64,000 bases of DNA from an uncultured Pseudomonadota bacterium. GTDB taxonomy: Bacteria > Myxococcota_A > UBA796 > GCA-2862545. This document shows positions 42,741-51,835 of the stretch, piece by piece; positions within the stretch are counted from its first letter, which is position 1; every line of letters starts with the position of its first letter. A program made the translations under genes and the position numbers. The notes beneath the pieces were generated by a model, which saw only the letters and a list, made by a program, of their open reading frames with translations, had not been told where the DNA came from and searched no databases. Location: NCBI GenBank assembly GCA_913061235.1, contig CAJXTB010000001.1:124001-188000 (forward strand), read 5' to 3'.

Positions 42741-43947
42741 GGCTGGACAGGAACGCCACTACACCGGAACGCTCGGTAGCGGTCAGCCCGAGCGGCTTGA
42801 GGGTCAGCTCGCGGTGACCGACAGCCGGACTCCCCGGAAGGGTGTCGTAGAAGGCCACAACGTCGTCTAGGGTCTCGTGTGAGCCGTTGTGGAAGTACGG
42901 CGCTGTTTGGTCCACGTACCGCAGGCTCGGCGTCTTGAAGGCCGACTGGAAGTCGTCGAAGGACGGGTCTAAGTAATCCAGCTCGTCGCACTGCTCTTGT
43001 TCACTGAAGACACCGCGACAGTTGAACGGGCTGCCTAGGACGATGGGAGCGCCGCTCCGACGCCCCGGGTCGTAGCCAGGCCGACTCTCGGCCACACCGT
43101 TGTTGTGGAACGCACGGTCGGTAAACAACGGACCGTTGTGGCACAGCGTACACTGCCCTTTGCCTAAGAACACGTCGAGCCCAAGCACCTGTTCGTCGGT
43201 GAGGTGCCCACCCCCCGTTGAGTCACCGGAGAGGACGGCGTCAACGTACCGGTCAAATGGCGCTTCGGTGGGCATCAACGTGCTTTCATAAGCGGCGATT
43301 GCCTTACCAAGCTTCGCGAACTCAGTGTTGATGATCAGCTGGTCCGCAGGTGACATGGTGTCCCAGGCACGCGCCATCCACGCCTGGTCACCGGTCGCAG
43401 CGGGGCGCGCACGTTCTGGAAAGCGGGTGAGATCCGTCACATCCGGCACTTCACCGTACGCCCTTTCCAGTGATTCCGCATGGTGTGTCGCGACGTAGCG
43501 CACAATGCTGACCCGGTCTCCGGCCATCTCAGCGGGGTGCTCCATGGGGCTGAGGGCCTGGGACCAGAGCGAGTCGGCTCGGCCGTCCCAGTAGAACCAC
43601 GGGCCCTGCTGGCTACCCACAATGCTCGGCGTGTGACGGTTCGTCTCGCCCAGACCCCGACTCAGCGGGGTGACGTCCGAGAAGTTGTGCTCGGGTTTGT
43701 GACAGGTGCCACAAGACACCTGGTCATTGCTGGACAACCCCGGGTCGAAGAAGAGGATGCCACCCAGACCGATCAGCGCGTCTTCCGTTCCACGGGGATT
43801 GCTCAAATCCGCAGGCCACGCCTCCGGCAGTCGCAGACGCTGGAGTTTGGAACGCTCACTCGCTGTCCACTCACCGGGCGGAGAGGTGTCGACCAGTTCC
43901 GAAGCGCACCCCGTGATGAGGACCAAGCCGACGATTAGAGGCCGCAT
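42715..43947 (-). CDS. di-haem cytochrome c peroxidase/MauG-family lipoprotein
   Basis: 410 aa with lipobox GLVLITGC and two c-type haem sites: CGTCH (in SNDQVSCGTCHKPEHNFSD) and CTLCH (in GKGQCTLCHNGPLFTD), spaced as in bacterial cytochrome c peroxidases. TPSIVGSQQGPWFYWDGRAD and FKTPSLRYVDQTAPYFHNG are further family landmarks. Likely periplasmic peroxide reductase or MauG-like oxidising enzyme. The ATG at 43947 overlaps the YtkA-like gene stop (TGATG), linking it to the oxidase assembly cluster. An in-frame GTG one codon earlier is possible. Confidence 0.9.
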   Translation of the reverse strand: MRPLIVGLVLITGCASELVDTSPPGEWTASERSKLQRLRLPEAWPADLSNPRGTEDALIGLGGILFFDPGLSSNDQVSCGTCHKPEHNFSDVTPLSRGLGETNRHTPSIVGSQQGPWFYWDGRADSLWSQALSPMEHPAEMAGDRVSIVRYVATHHAESLERAYGEVPDVTDLTRFPERARPAATGDQAWMARAWDTMSPADQLIINTEFAKLGKAIAAYESTLMPTEAPFDRYVDAVLSGDSTGGGHLTDEQVLGLDVFLGKGQCTLCHNGPLFTDRAFHNNGVAESRPGYDPGRRSGAPIVLGSPFNCRGVFSEQEQCDELDYLDPSFDDFQSAFKTPSLRYVDQTAPYFHNGSHETLDDVVAFYDTLPGSPAVGHRELTLKPLGLTATERSGVVAFLSSLTGEPVQP

Positions 43948-44384
43948 CACTGCATATCGTAGATGTAGGTGACATCATCCACGCCATTCGGGCCCGTCAC
44001 AATCACAGCGACCGTCCAAGGGCCACCCATGTGGAACTTGAAGCCACTCGTCTCGTACACACCACCGGGATGGGTACACGTGCCGTCGTCGTCACACACA
44101 CCGGGTTCGTCTCGTGGGGAGGTCATCATTCCGTGCCCATGATGCGGCATCGTCGCGTTGAGGGAGACTGTGGCATCTTCGATAGGTACGCCGGCCGAGT
44201 CCTTCAAGGTCGCCCGAGCCGTGAACAGGTCGGACATGCCGGGTGGGTCTGGGTCGAAAGCGACGGACACGAGGTACGTGCCCGACTGGGTCTCGCGCTC
44301 AGCACCAAAGACGTCAGCAGACTCCGGTTCAGTCGGACCGCTTGTACACGCCGCGAACAAAAGCACCGGTAATAGCGGCCTCAT
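43947..44384 (-). CDS. YtkA/FixH-like lipoprotein
   Basis: 145 aa, lipobox LLFAAC. One immunoglobulin-like domain with the YtkA pattern: SDLFTARATLKDSAGVPIED, NATMPHHGHGMMT, then GVYETSGFKFHMGGPWTVAV. The His/Met-rich MPHHGHGMM segment suggests metal, probably copper, contact. Such proteins are common next to cytochrome oxidase assembly genes. Its ATG overlaps the ctaG stop (ATGA) and its stop overlaps the peroxidase start, so ctaG, this gene and the peroxidase form one translationally coupled unit. Confidence 0.7.
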   Translation of the reverse strand: MRPLLPVLLFAACTSGPTEPESADVFGAERETQSGTYLVSVAFDPDPPGMSDLFTARATLKDSAGVPIEDATVSLNATMPHHGHGMMTSPRDEPGVCDDDGTCTHPGGVYETSGFKFHMGGPWTVAVIVTGPNGVDDVTYIYDMQ

Positions 44385-45319
44385 GCAGCCACCACCGGTT
44401 GCTTGGTTGATGACTTGGGCTTGCCACTACGGGCGTAGACCACATCTTTGTAGAAGTGGCGGAAGAAGATGACGCCGATGGTCACCCAAAACACCAATCC
44501 GCCCGGAATCCACATGATGAGCCCGCCGAGGCGCTGGTCAAACATGGGGTCCATACCGAACATACGAGGTTGCACAGAGTAGAACGGGTACAGGATGTAG
44601 TCACTGACGGTGATAATGGCACCGAGTCCCTTCATGGGGATGGTGCACAAGAACAAGTAGACCATCAGCATGCCAGGCGTGAGCTTGGGGATTTCTGGAA
44701 TGCGCGAGTAAGCAGGCCACCACATGACGACCGCCGAGACCATAAAGCTGACATGCTCGATGATGTGCACGTCATGATTGGCCATGGCCCACTCATACAT
44801 GGCCGGCACATGCCACAAGTACAGAGTGGTGGTGCCGATAGCGAAGGCCATCAACGGCTTGGTCAAGAAGCGACCAACGGCCGTGATCCACCCTACAGAC
44901 ACAACCGGCTTCCACATCCAAGGCGGAATGCCGACAATCAGCAATGGTGGAAATATGAGTGTGATGAGCAAGTGCTGCACCATGTGGCCGCTGAACAGGT
45001 AGACGTCGGACAGTTCGTGGAGTGGCCCTTGTAGGCTGAAGAAGACGACGAACATGGAGAGCAGGAAGGCAGTCCAGTCTCGAGCTGTGGGCCCCACGTC
45101 CGACAGGTTCCAGCGGCGACGCCCAGGACCCGCCATGAATACGTAGGTCGCAATCATCAACGCCACACCAATGACAATCGACGGGTAGAAATCCCACACA
45201 TTCCAGGCGCCCGGTTCGGCATCCGGAAGGTCGGACCAGTCGTACACACCCCGGATTGGTACTGCCCCAGGGTGGGCCTCAGCGGTCTTTGCCAGCAGCA
45301 ACACGAGCCAAGCGAACAT
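44381..45319 (-). CDS. ctaG: caa3-type cytochrome oxidase assembly protein CtaG
   Basis: 312 aa polytopic protein of the CtaG_Caa3 family, required for assembly of caa3 oxidase, probably in copper delivery. A signal-like start (MFAWLVLLLAKTAEAHPG) is followed by about seven membrane helices. Landmarks: GPLHELSDVYLFSGHMVQHL, LITLIFPPLLIVGIP, LYLWHVPAMYEWAM, then IIEHVSFMVSAVVMWWP with conserved His residues on helices, and DQRLGGLIMWIPGG. The ATG at 45319 is favoured over a GTG three codons earlier because AGGTGA lies six bases upstream. Confidence 0.88.
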   Translation of the reverse strand: MFAWLVLLLAKTAEAHPGAVPIRGVYDWSDLPDAEPGAWNVWDFYPSIVIGVALMIATYVFMAGPGRRRWNLSDVGPTARDWTAFLLSMFVVFFSLQGPLHELSDVYLFSGHMVQHLLITLIFPPLLIVGIPPWMWKPVVSVGWITAVGRFLTKPLMAFAIGTTTLYLWHVPAMYEWAMANHDVHIIEHVSFMVSAVVMWWPAYSRIPEIPKLTPGMLMVYLFLCTIPMKGLGAIITVSDYILYPFYSVQPRMFGMDPMFDQRLGGLIMWIPGGLVFWVTIGVIFFRHFYKDVVYARSGKPKSSTKQPVVAA

Positions 45320-45421
45320 GCGTTTCACCTACAGAAGAACCGCTAGTAGCGCGGCACCGCCGACAGGCCAAGGGTCGCGCAACCCGCAGATGCGCAACGA
45401 GCACCTCGCTACAAACAAAAA

Positions 45422-45450
45422 GCCCCGGAGGCCAGTGAGGCGCCCGGGGC
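45422..45450 (-). terminator. intrinsic terminator of the oxidase structural operon
   Basis: On the minus strand GCCCCGGGCGCC ... GGCCTCCGGGGC forms a strong GC stem and is followed by TTTTTGTTTG. It lies 40 bases after the stop of the subunit IV/cytochrome c gene and separates the structural genes from ctaG-YtkA-peroxidase, which must be read through or have their own promoter in 45320-45421. Confidence 0.8.
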
Positions 45451-45489
45451 ATTCAGACAGCTTCGACCCATTGGGCCGTCAACAGGAAC

Positions 45490-46347
45490 CTACGGGGTCC
45501 AGGGACCATCCGTACGAGCCTGAGCGACGTCGGCTGGGAGAACCATGCCGTCTTCGTTGCCCCATGAGTGACGCACGTAGGTCAACACGGCTGCGAGCTC
45601 AACGTCTGTGAGGTCATTCTGCGCTGGCATGACACCGGCGTAGTCGACACCCAACACGTTGATGGGCACGTTGTTCAGACCATGCACAACGATGCGCGCG
45701 TGGTTGACCGGCGTACCGTAGAACTCTCCGGCACCGGCGAGGGCCGGGTAAGCACCGCCACCGAGACCGTCTGCCTGATGACACTGGGCACACCGAGCGC
45801 TGTAGACCTTGCCGCCGAACTCTGTGAGTCCTGCAAGCTTTTCGGGGTCAGACGCCGCATCAACGTTGATGCTGATGTTGCCCCACTCCGGACCGCCACC
45901 ACCGATACGGACCATACGGGCCATATCGATTGCCGGCGACGCGCAGTACCAACGGTTGGTACGCGAGCTGCGCAACCAAGACGTGCACTCAGAGCTGTAG
46001 TTGGTCCAGTAGCGTTCTTGGACAGCGAAGCTGTCCTCTTGGTTCGTTGGGTTGTAGCCATCGAACAAGAGCATCAGCGCTGCGACCATCAAGGTGGCAC
46101 CGACCATCGGAGGCGCAAACATGCGCGTGAAGATGGGGGCGTCGTCCCACAAGTGCATGAAGAAGGCGACAACGATGAAGAACTTCACCGCTGACATAGC
46201 CAACAACACGATGACGGGGATGTTGTACCAGTCGAAGAGAGGTCCGAGCTCGATGCCAGTCACGATTGCGAGGAAGACGCCGATACCGACGTAGATCCCC
46301 CAGTGGTGAATGTGCTCTTCGTGCTCGTCATGTGCTTGGGCGCTCAT
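45490..46347 (-). CDS. cytochrome oxidase subunit IV fused to cytochrome c
   Basis: 285 aa. Residues 1-100 are a His-rich cytoplasmic head and three membrane helices typical of small prokaryotic oxidase subunit IV (WGIYVGIGVFLAIVTGIELG, MSAVKFFIVVAFFMHLWDD, PPMVGATLMVAALMLLFDG). Residues about 170-285 form a periplasmic class I cytochrome c: YSARCAQCHQADGLGGGAYP (CAQCH haem site) with a VMPAQNDLTDVELAAVLTYV ligand methionine region. Between them are several cysteines (SECTSW, WYCASP). Subunit IV and cytochrome c are usually separate. ATG overlaps the subunit III stop (ATGA). The fusion would tether a haem c next to the oxidase core. Confidence 0.88.
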   Translation of the reverse strand: MSAQAHDEHEEHIHHWGIYVGIGVFLAIVTGIELGPLFDWYNIPVIVLLAMSAVKFFIVVAFFMHLWDDAPIFTRMFAPPMVGATLMVAALMLLFDGYNPTNQEDSFAVQERYWTNYSSECTSWLRSSRTNRWYCASPAIDMARMVRIGGGGPEWGNISINVDAASDPEKLAGLTEFGGKVYSARCAQCHQADGLGGGAYPALAGAGEFYGTPVNHARIVVHGLNNVPINVLGVDYAGVMPAQNDLTDVELAAVLTYVRHSWGNEDGMVLPADVAQARTDGPWTP

Positions 46348-46997
46348 CGGACGAACTCCAGCAAGTAGACCAAGGTGAAGATGACAATCCAGACGATGTC
46401 GACAAAGTGCCAGTAAAGGCCCGTGACGTCGACACGGTCAGCAAAGTCACCACGAATCCACTTCATCGGAATCCAAATACAGGACTCGATGAGCAGCCAC
46501 AAGACGCCAATGGCGACGTGAGTGCCGTGGAAACCCGTGAGGGTGTAGAAGGTCGAGCCAAACAGGTTGCCCTGCAGGGTCAGGCCTTCATGGTAAAAGT
46601 GATTGAACTCGTACACCTGGAAGCCAACGAAGATGGCTCCCATGGCGGCGGTCGCCCACATCCAACCCATCACCGTCAGAGGGAGCGACTCGCTCTTGCT
46701 CTGCTGGTGAATCTTTGCTGCGCGAACTGCCAACACCATGGTCAGCGAGCTCATGAGCAGCAAGAAGGTGGAGATGGACGTGACCTCAACCGAGAACACA
46801 TCTTGTGGGTACGGCCCTACGAGGCTCTTGCCCCGGTAGGACATGTACGTGCCGATAAGCGAGCCGAAGAAGAAACAGTCCGACGCGAGGAACACCCAGA
46901 AGGCTAGCTTCAGGTTGCTCACGCCGAGGGACGTACGTTCCTCGTGGTGCTCTTCATGATGGTCAACATGACCGGAACCGTGTGCAACTGAGTCCAC
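46344..46997 (-). CDS. ctaE: cytochrome c oxidase subunit III
   Basis: 217 aa starting at GTG 46997, chosen because GGAGGA lies five bases upstream; a TTG four codons earlier would place that sequence inside the gene. After a His-rich head (HVDHHEEHHEER) five membrane helices follow: LKLAFWVFLASDCFFFGSLI, SISTFLLLMSSLTMVLAV, WMWATAAMGAIFVGFQVYEF, TFYTLTGFHGTHVAIGVLWL and YWHFVDIVWIVIFTLVYLLE. The last two carry the family signature (GFHGxHVxxG, WHFVDxVWxxxF). Five helices and about 200 aa indicate the short, caa3/bo3-type form. Confidence 0.95.
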   Translation of the reverse strand: MDSVAHGSGHVDHHEEHHEERTSLGVSNLKLAFWVFLASDCFFFGSLIGTYMSYRGKSLVGPYPQDVFSVEVTSISTFLLLMSSLTMVLAVRAAKIHQQSKSESLPLTVMGWMWATAAMGAIFVGFQVYEFNHFYHEGLTLQGNLFGSTFYTLTGFHGTHVAIGVLWLLIESCIWIPMKWIRGDFADRVDVTGLYWHFVDIVWIVIFTLVYLLEFVR

Positions 46998-47012
46998 GGG
47001 TTCCTCCAAAGT

Positions 47013-48896
47013 CTAGCGGTGCGTGGCGTCTTCGCGAATCCACGCGAGGATAGAAAGGAGCATGCCCAGGGCGAAGACACTCTGGATTGCGACTTGGACC
47101 TTAAAGGCCTCCAGGTCGAATCCATCCGCGCCCTTACCGAACATGAATGCGATGAACACACCGGCCGTGAAGAAGGCTGCAACAAGCGGCCAGTACGACG
47201 GTGGTGGCATGGGCACATGGTGCTCGCCAGGACCCGCCAACTTCTCTTGACTGACCACGGGGCCATTCTCGTGCTTCTCGTCCCAGAAGGGGCGGTCCGA
47301 ATGGACTTCGGGAATCACAGCGAAGTTGTAGTGGTGCGGCGGGCTTGCAATGGCCCAGTCGAGGGTAGCGCCATCCCATGGGTCCGACGGAGCATCCTGA
47401 GGACGCAGGAAGGAGGAGAGCATGGCGTACAAGTGAATCGCAGTACCGATAGCGATGATGACCGCACCGACGCTGGCGATGGCGTTGGAGGTTTCCCAAC
47501 CAAGGCCCTCTTCGTAGCGGAAGATTCGCCGCGGCATTCCCTGAACTCCCAAGAAGTGCATTGGGAAGAAGGTCAGGTTCATTCCGACGAAGAAGAACCA
47601 GAAACCAATCTTACCGAGGCGCTCAGACAGCATGCGTCCGAACATCTTGGGCCAGTAGAAGTACATGCCGCAGAACAAGCCAATCACCGAGCCGCCGAAC
47701 AGCACGTAGTGGAAGTGAGCCACAACAAAGTAGCTGTCCTGGTGCTGAAGGTCGACGGGAGGCGAGGCGTGCATGACGCCCGACAGTCCACCAATGGTGA
47801 ACAGCGCGATGAAGCCGACTGCGTGGTACATCGCTGCGGTGAAGCGAAGCTTGCCGCCCCACATCGTTGCAATCCAGTTGAAGATCTTCACAGCGGTCGG
47901 AATGGCGATGAGCATGGTGGTCAGCGAGAACGCCGAGTCCGCCACGGGGCCGAGGCCCGTCGTGAACATGTGGTGAGACCACACGCCGAAGCCCAAGAAG
48001 CCAATCAGGATGCCCGAGAAGATGACAAACGGTGCGCCGAACAATGGCTTGCGGGAGAAGGTCGGGAGGACCTCCGACACAATGCCCATCGACGGCAGGA
48101 TGAGGATGTACACCTCGGGGTGGCCAAACAACCAGAAGAGGTGCTGCCACAAGAGCGGGTCGCCGCCCTTTGCCGGGATGTAGAAGTTGGTGCCGTAGTT
48201 CCGATCGAACAAGAGCAGAATCTGGGCGACCGTGAGCATTGGGAAGCTCATGACGACCAGGAACTGCACAACCGTGAACATCCAGGTGAGGACCGGCATG
48301 CGGAACAGGGACATGCCCGGAGCGCGCAGGTTCAACACAGTGGTGATGAAGTTGAATCCTGCCGTCATGGACGACAGCCCCAGAATCATCAGGCCGATGT
48401 TCCAGAAGTCCATGGCTGGGCCAGGGCTGTACTGGGTACCGCTCATGTTCGCGTAGCCGAACCAACCACCGTCAGGGAAGGCCCCGACAAGGAAGGAGCT
48501 GTTGATGAACAGCGCGCCGGCCAACCACAGCCAGTAGCTGTACGCGTTGAGTCGTGGGAACACGACGTCACGCGCGCCAATCTGGAGCGGTAGGAAGAAG
48601 TTGGTGAACCCTGCCGCCATTGGCATGACCGATAGGAAGATCATGGTGGTGGCGTGCATGGTGAAGAGCTCGTTGTACCGCTGCGCAGAGATAAAGTCTG
48701 CGTTGGGCACTGAGAGCTGAAGACGAATGGCGAGGGCTTCCACACCACCGACGACGAAGAACAAGAGACCGGACAGCAGATACAGCCGTCCGATAGTCTT
48801 GTGGTCGACCGTGGTGAGGATGCTCCACAACCACTGAGCAGTGGACTGGTCCTCTGCGTGGCTGTGGGTCTCTACCTGGGTGCTGACTGCTGACAT
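47013..48896 (-). CDS. ctaD: cytochrome c oxidase subunit I
   Basis: 627 aa haem-copper oxidase catalytic subunit. Helix II haem ligand in MHATTMIFL; helix VI WLFGHPEVYILILPSMG with the Glu and cross-linked Tyr of A1-type oxidases; the HH copper pair in GVWSHHMFTTG; helix VIII region MWGGKLRFTAAM (K channel); haem ligands in HFHYVLFGG. Twelve or more helices plus two C-terminal extra helices (FFTAGVFIAFMFG, VFALGMLLSILAWI) are consistent with fused extra segments seen in caa3 enzymes. It reduces oxygen to water and pumps protons. Located between subunits II and III as in classical cta operons. Confidence 0.97.
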   Translation of the reverse strand: MSAVSTQVETHSHAEDQSTAQWLWSILTTVDHKTIGRLYLLSGLLFFVVGGVEALAIRLQLSVPNADFISAQRYNELFTMHATTMIFLSVMPMAAGFTNFFLPLQIGARDVVFPRLNAYSYWLWLAGALFINSSFLVGAFPDGGWFGYANMSGTQYSPGPAMDFWNIGLMILGLSSMTAGFNFITTVLNLRAPGMSLFRMPVLTWMFTVVQFLVVMSFPMLTVAQILLLFDRNYGTNFYIPAKGGDPLLWQHLFWLFGHPEVYILILPSMGIVSEVLPTFSRKPLFGAPFVIFSGILIGFLGFGVWSHHMFTTGLGPVADSAFSLTTMLIAIPTAVKIFNWIATMWGGKLRFTAAMYHAVGFIALFTIGGLSGVMHASPPVDLQHQDSYFVVAHFHYVLFGGSVIGLFCGMYFYWPKMFGRMLSERLGKIGFWFFFVGMNLTFFPMHFLGVQGMPRRIFRYEEGLGWETSNAIASVGAVIIAIGTAIHLYAMLSSFLRPQDAPSDPWDGATLDWAIASPPHHYNFAVIPEVHSDRPFWDEKHENGPVVSQEKLAGPGEHHVPMPPPSYWPLVAAFFTAGVFIAFMFGKGADGFDLEAFKVQVAIQSVFALGMLLSILAWIREDATHR

Positions 48897-48915
48897 AGCG
48901 TGTGCTCCCGCCCCC

Positions 48916-49983
48916 TTACTGGAGGGCGCTCAGGTAAGTGGCCAAGGCGTCGACCTGCTGTTCGGACAATTCGACCGGAATCAGCATGCCGTCAAAGCGT
49001 GGGTCGCCGAGCTTGTTGTAAGACGTGCCGGGCTTCCACTCTTCCTGGTTTTCAATCCAGGACGCCAAGTGTTCGGTGGTGTTCTCCATCGTGCCCGAGG
49101 CAATCATCCGGCGGTTGCCGAGACGTGTCAGGTTCGGGCCGATGCGAGCAACAGCGCCGTCGATGTTGGTGAGGGCGTGGCAACCAATGCAACCACCAGC
49201 GGCGAACGCCTCCTCCCCTGCTTCACGAACGGCAGCGTCTGCGACGACGGGAGGAGCCTTCATCAGCTCCAGCCATTCGGCGTAGCCAGCATCGTCATGA
49301 GCGATGACGTCGAACTTCATCAGAGCGTGCGACTCACCACAGTACTCGGCGCATTCGCCCCGGTACAGGATGGTCTCGCCAGCTGCGACTTCGTCAGTAA
49401 TCGTCCACCACATACGGTTGATGCGTCCAGGGACAGCATCCCGCTTTCCGCCAAGGCGTGGAACCCAGAAGGAGTGGATGACCGAGTCAGACTCGATGAG
49501 CAAGTTGACGGGGCGACCAGCCGGAACGTGAATCTCGTTCGCGGTGATGATGCCCTCTTCGATGTACTCGAACTCCCACCACCAGCGTTTGCCGACGACA
49601 CGAATCTCGATGGCATCATCTGGAGCGGCGTCTGCAATCTCAAAGATGGTCCGAATGGTCGGAACCACCATGAAGATCACGAGCACAACTGGAATCAGTG
49701 TCCAGCCCAGCTCCATGGCGGTGTTGCCATGGACCTGCTCGGGATTACCGGGCGAGCCATCATCGCGGAACTTAATGAGCACGTAGACCATGAGAATGGC
49801 TACGAGCACACCAACAACGCAAGTAATCCAGGTAATTAGCGAATACACGCCAAGGATTGCGTCGCTGAAGTCCGATGAGGACTCGACGGTGGTGAATGGA
49901 TTGTCTTCTGCGGGCCAGAGGCTGCAACCAGACAGCCAAAGGGACGCACAGACAGAGGCAAAAAGCGCGCGGAAGCGACTCAC
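48916..49983 (-). CDS. ctaC: cytochrome c oxidase subunit II with fused cytochrome c
   Basis: 355 aa. Lipobox-like signal (FASVCASLWLSGC), two membrane helices (ITWITCVVGVLVAILMVYVL and LGWTLIPVVLVIFMVVPTI), the CuA domain (GKRWWWEFEY, VIHSFWVPRLGGKRDAVPG, then ECAEYCGESHALMKF supplying Cys, Cys, His, Met) and a C-terminal cytochrome c with CIGCH in AAGGCIGCHALTN. This is the caa3 arrangement, where the fused haem passes electrons to CuA. The GTG start overlaps the ctaB stop (GTGA) and has GGGGGT upstream. Confidence 0.95.
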   Translation of the reverse strand: MSRFRALFASVCASLWLSGCSLWPAEDNPFTTVESSSDFSDAILGVYSLITWITCVVGVLVAILMVYVLIKFRDDGSPGNPEQVHGNTAMELGWTLIPVVLVIFMVVPTIRTIFEIADAAPDDAIEIRVVGKRWWWEFEYIEEGIITANEIHVPAGRPVNLLIESDSVIHSFWVPRLGGKRDAVPGRINRMWWTITDEVAAGETILYRGECAEYCGESHALMKFDVIAHDDAGYAEWLELMKAPPVVADAAVREAGEEAFAAGGCIGCHALTNIDGAVARIGPNLTRLGNRRMIASGTMENTTEHLASWIENQEEWKPGTSYNKLGDPRFDGMLIPVELSEQQVDALATYLSALQ

Positions 49984-50900
49984 GCGGACCCCCAGGGAAT
50001 CGACATGTCGACAAGCATCGCAAGGAACAAGAACGACAAGTAAGCGATGGAGGTCCGGAAGACCTGCCGATCAATACCAACGTCTTGTGCGATGAGAGAA
50101 CGGATGACGTGGCTTGTAAACCACACGCCGAGGACAGCACCTGCAATGGCGTAAAGCCAATTCAAGTAGCCAAGCCAAACCGGCAACAACGTAAAAGGAA
50201 CGAGAAGAAGAGTGTACGCGAGCATACGCCAGCGGGTCGGCTGATTGCCAACCACCGACGGCATCATTGGGATGCCAGCGTTCGCGTACTCGCTCTTTCG
50301 GAACAGAGCGATGGCCCAAAAATGGGGGGGCGTCCACAAGAAGACGATGCCGAACAGAATCCAGGCACCAATCGAAATGTGTCCGTCCATGGCGGCTGAG
50401 GCAATGAGCGGAGCCGTTGCTCCCGCGGCGCCGCCAATGACAATGTTCTGCGGAGTCCGTGGCTTGAGCCACATGGTGTAGACGCCGACGTAGAACAGAA
50501 TGGTCGCAACACCAACGATGGCCGCGACCGGACCGCCAATCGCGTACAGCACGACGGTAGAGAGAACCGAGAGGGTCAATCCGTACCAAAGCACGACGTT
50601 GGGTAGCAGGGTCGCCGCGGGGATTGGCCGCTCACGGGTACGCGCCATCTTTGCGTCAGAGTCACGTTCTACGTAGGCATTTAGAGCACTACATGCGGCG
50701 CCAGCAAGCGCCGTGCCGAACAGAACCGTCACTGCAGTACTCAAGCTCGGCCAGCCGTCTTTGCCAAGAGCGAGCGCAGGAACTCCAGTGAACATCACCA
50801 GCGCGATCACCTTTGGGCGTGCGATATCCAGAAAGATCCTGGCCGTCTCAGACCGGGACCTCGCTGAAACCGTCGGCATCACCTCGGGAATCGTGCTCAT
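49980..50900 (-). CDS. ctaB: protohaem IX farnesyltransferase (haem o synthase)
   Basis: 306 aa UbiA-family membrane enzyme that adds a farnesyl group to haem b. First Asp-rich motif region NAYVERDSDAKMARTRERPI and second loop FLWTPPHFWAIALFRKSEYA are diagnostic, with about eight membrane helices. The ATG at 50900 overlaps the ctaA stop (ATGA) with GGAGG upstream, so the longer frame is rejected. It supplies haem o to CtaA and thereby haem a to the downstream oxidase. Confidence 0.95.
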   Translation of the reverse strand: MSTIPEVMPTVSARSRSETARIFLDIARPKVIALVMFTGVPALALGKDGWPSLSTAVTVLFGTALAGAACSALNAYVERDSDAKMARTRERPIPAATLLPNVVLWYGLTLSVLSTVVLYAIGGPVAAIVGVATILFYVGVYTMWLKPRTPQNIVIGGAAGATAPLIASAAMDGHISIGAWILFGIVFLWTPPHFWAIALFRKSEYANAGIPMMPSVVGNQPTRWRMLAYTLLLVPFTLLPVWLGYLNWLYAIAGAVLGVWFTSHVIRSLIAQDVGIDRQVFRTSIAYLSFLFLAMLVDMSIPWGSA

Positions 50901-51835
50901 AGGGCCTCCTGTGCGGCAAACGCGGCACCCTCGGGCCGGCTGATAGCGGCAGGAGACGGTGCGCGCCACGCTTCCAAGTTCAGGAATAGCGTCAAGAGCA
51001 CCAGGGCTGCGGCACCGGCAGAGTGAAGAATCGTGACGGACTCAGGAAGCTGGTTCATCACATTGAGGATGCCAAGCACAACTTGGCCGAGAACGACAAG
51101 CACAAGTACTCCGGATGCGGCACCGAATTGGCCGCGCAATCTCGACGAGAAAAAGACACCGAATGCCACGGCGGCAACGGTGTAGGCAGTGATGCGGTGC
51201 ATGACCTGCAATCCGACCAAGCCCTCGAAGGTTGGGAACCAACCGTTCCCGTTGCACGACGGCCACGTTCCACACGCCAAGCCCGCATGAGATGCTGAGA
51301 CCATGCCCCCCAGAGCAAGCTGAGCGAACAGAGTCACGGCAAGAGCACCGGCCGCGACCTTCGGCAACAGCCCCATGGGCGCACGTTGACGCGGGTAGCC
51401 AGCCTCACGCAGCGTCAGGGCCAGACCAAACAGGAGCGCCGAAAACGTATTGCCCAGAAGCAGGTGGGTCGTGACGACCGGCGGGTTGAGCAGTTCGGTG
51501 ACGGTCAGGGCGCCGAACACGATCTGCGTTGCGAGAACAACAGCCCCCACCCCAATCCAAGGACCCGCCCGACGGCGCAGCTGTGGATGGATCAATGCCA
51601 GCGTGCTGACAACCACGAACACCAATGAGATGAAGCCGGCGAGGTACCGATGTCCGACCTCGAAGGCAATCTCAAGATTGAAGACTGGCACCGCCTCGCC
51701 AAAGCACAACGGCCAGTCAGGACACGCAAGACCGGCTTCAAATGCCCGGACGCTGCTGCCCAACACCACGAGTCCATACGTCGCAACAACCAGTGCGAAC
51801 GGTAGAACGGTCAGCCATCGTGACTGGAGCTTCAT
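50897..51835 (-). CDS. ctaA: haem A synthase
   Basis: 312 aa, eight predicted helices. Haem-ligand histidines in EVGHRYLAGF, VTTHLLLGNTFSAL, LQVMHRITAYTVAA and TILHSAGAAAL, and cysteine pairs in periplasmic loops (LACPDWPLCFGE, LACGTWPSC), which mark the COX15/CtaA family. It oxidises haem o to haem a. The ATG at 51835 is preferred; AGGAGG lies about 12 bases upstream, and an in-frame GTG at 51892 would add 19 residues. First gene of the operon; the upstream 170 bases contain no other gene and should hold the promoter. Confidence 0.92.
   Translation of the reverse strand: MKLQSRWLTVLPFALVVATYGLVVLGSSVRAFEAGLACPDWPLCFGEAVPVFNLEIAFEVGHRYLAGFISLVFVVVSTLALIHPQLRRRAGPWIGVGAVVLATQIVFGALTVTELLNPPVVTTHLLLGNTFSALLFGLALTLREAGYPRQRAPMGLLPKVAAGALAVTLFAQLALGGMVSASHAGLACGTWPSCNGNGWFPTFEGLVGLQVMHRITAYTVAAVAFGVFFSSRLRGQFGAASGVLVLVVLGQVVLGILNVMNQLPESVTILHSAGAAALVLLTLFLNLEAWRAPSPAAISRPEGAAFAAQEAL

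Noticed and set aside
47019-48593. 524-aa plus-strand open frame antisense to cytochrome oxidase subunit I
   Set aside because: It is an opposite-strand shadow of ctaD, whose motifs are unambiguous; the predicted protein is a His/Glu/Arg-rich low-complexity product with no family features.
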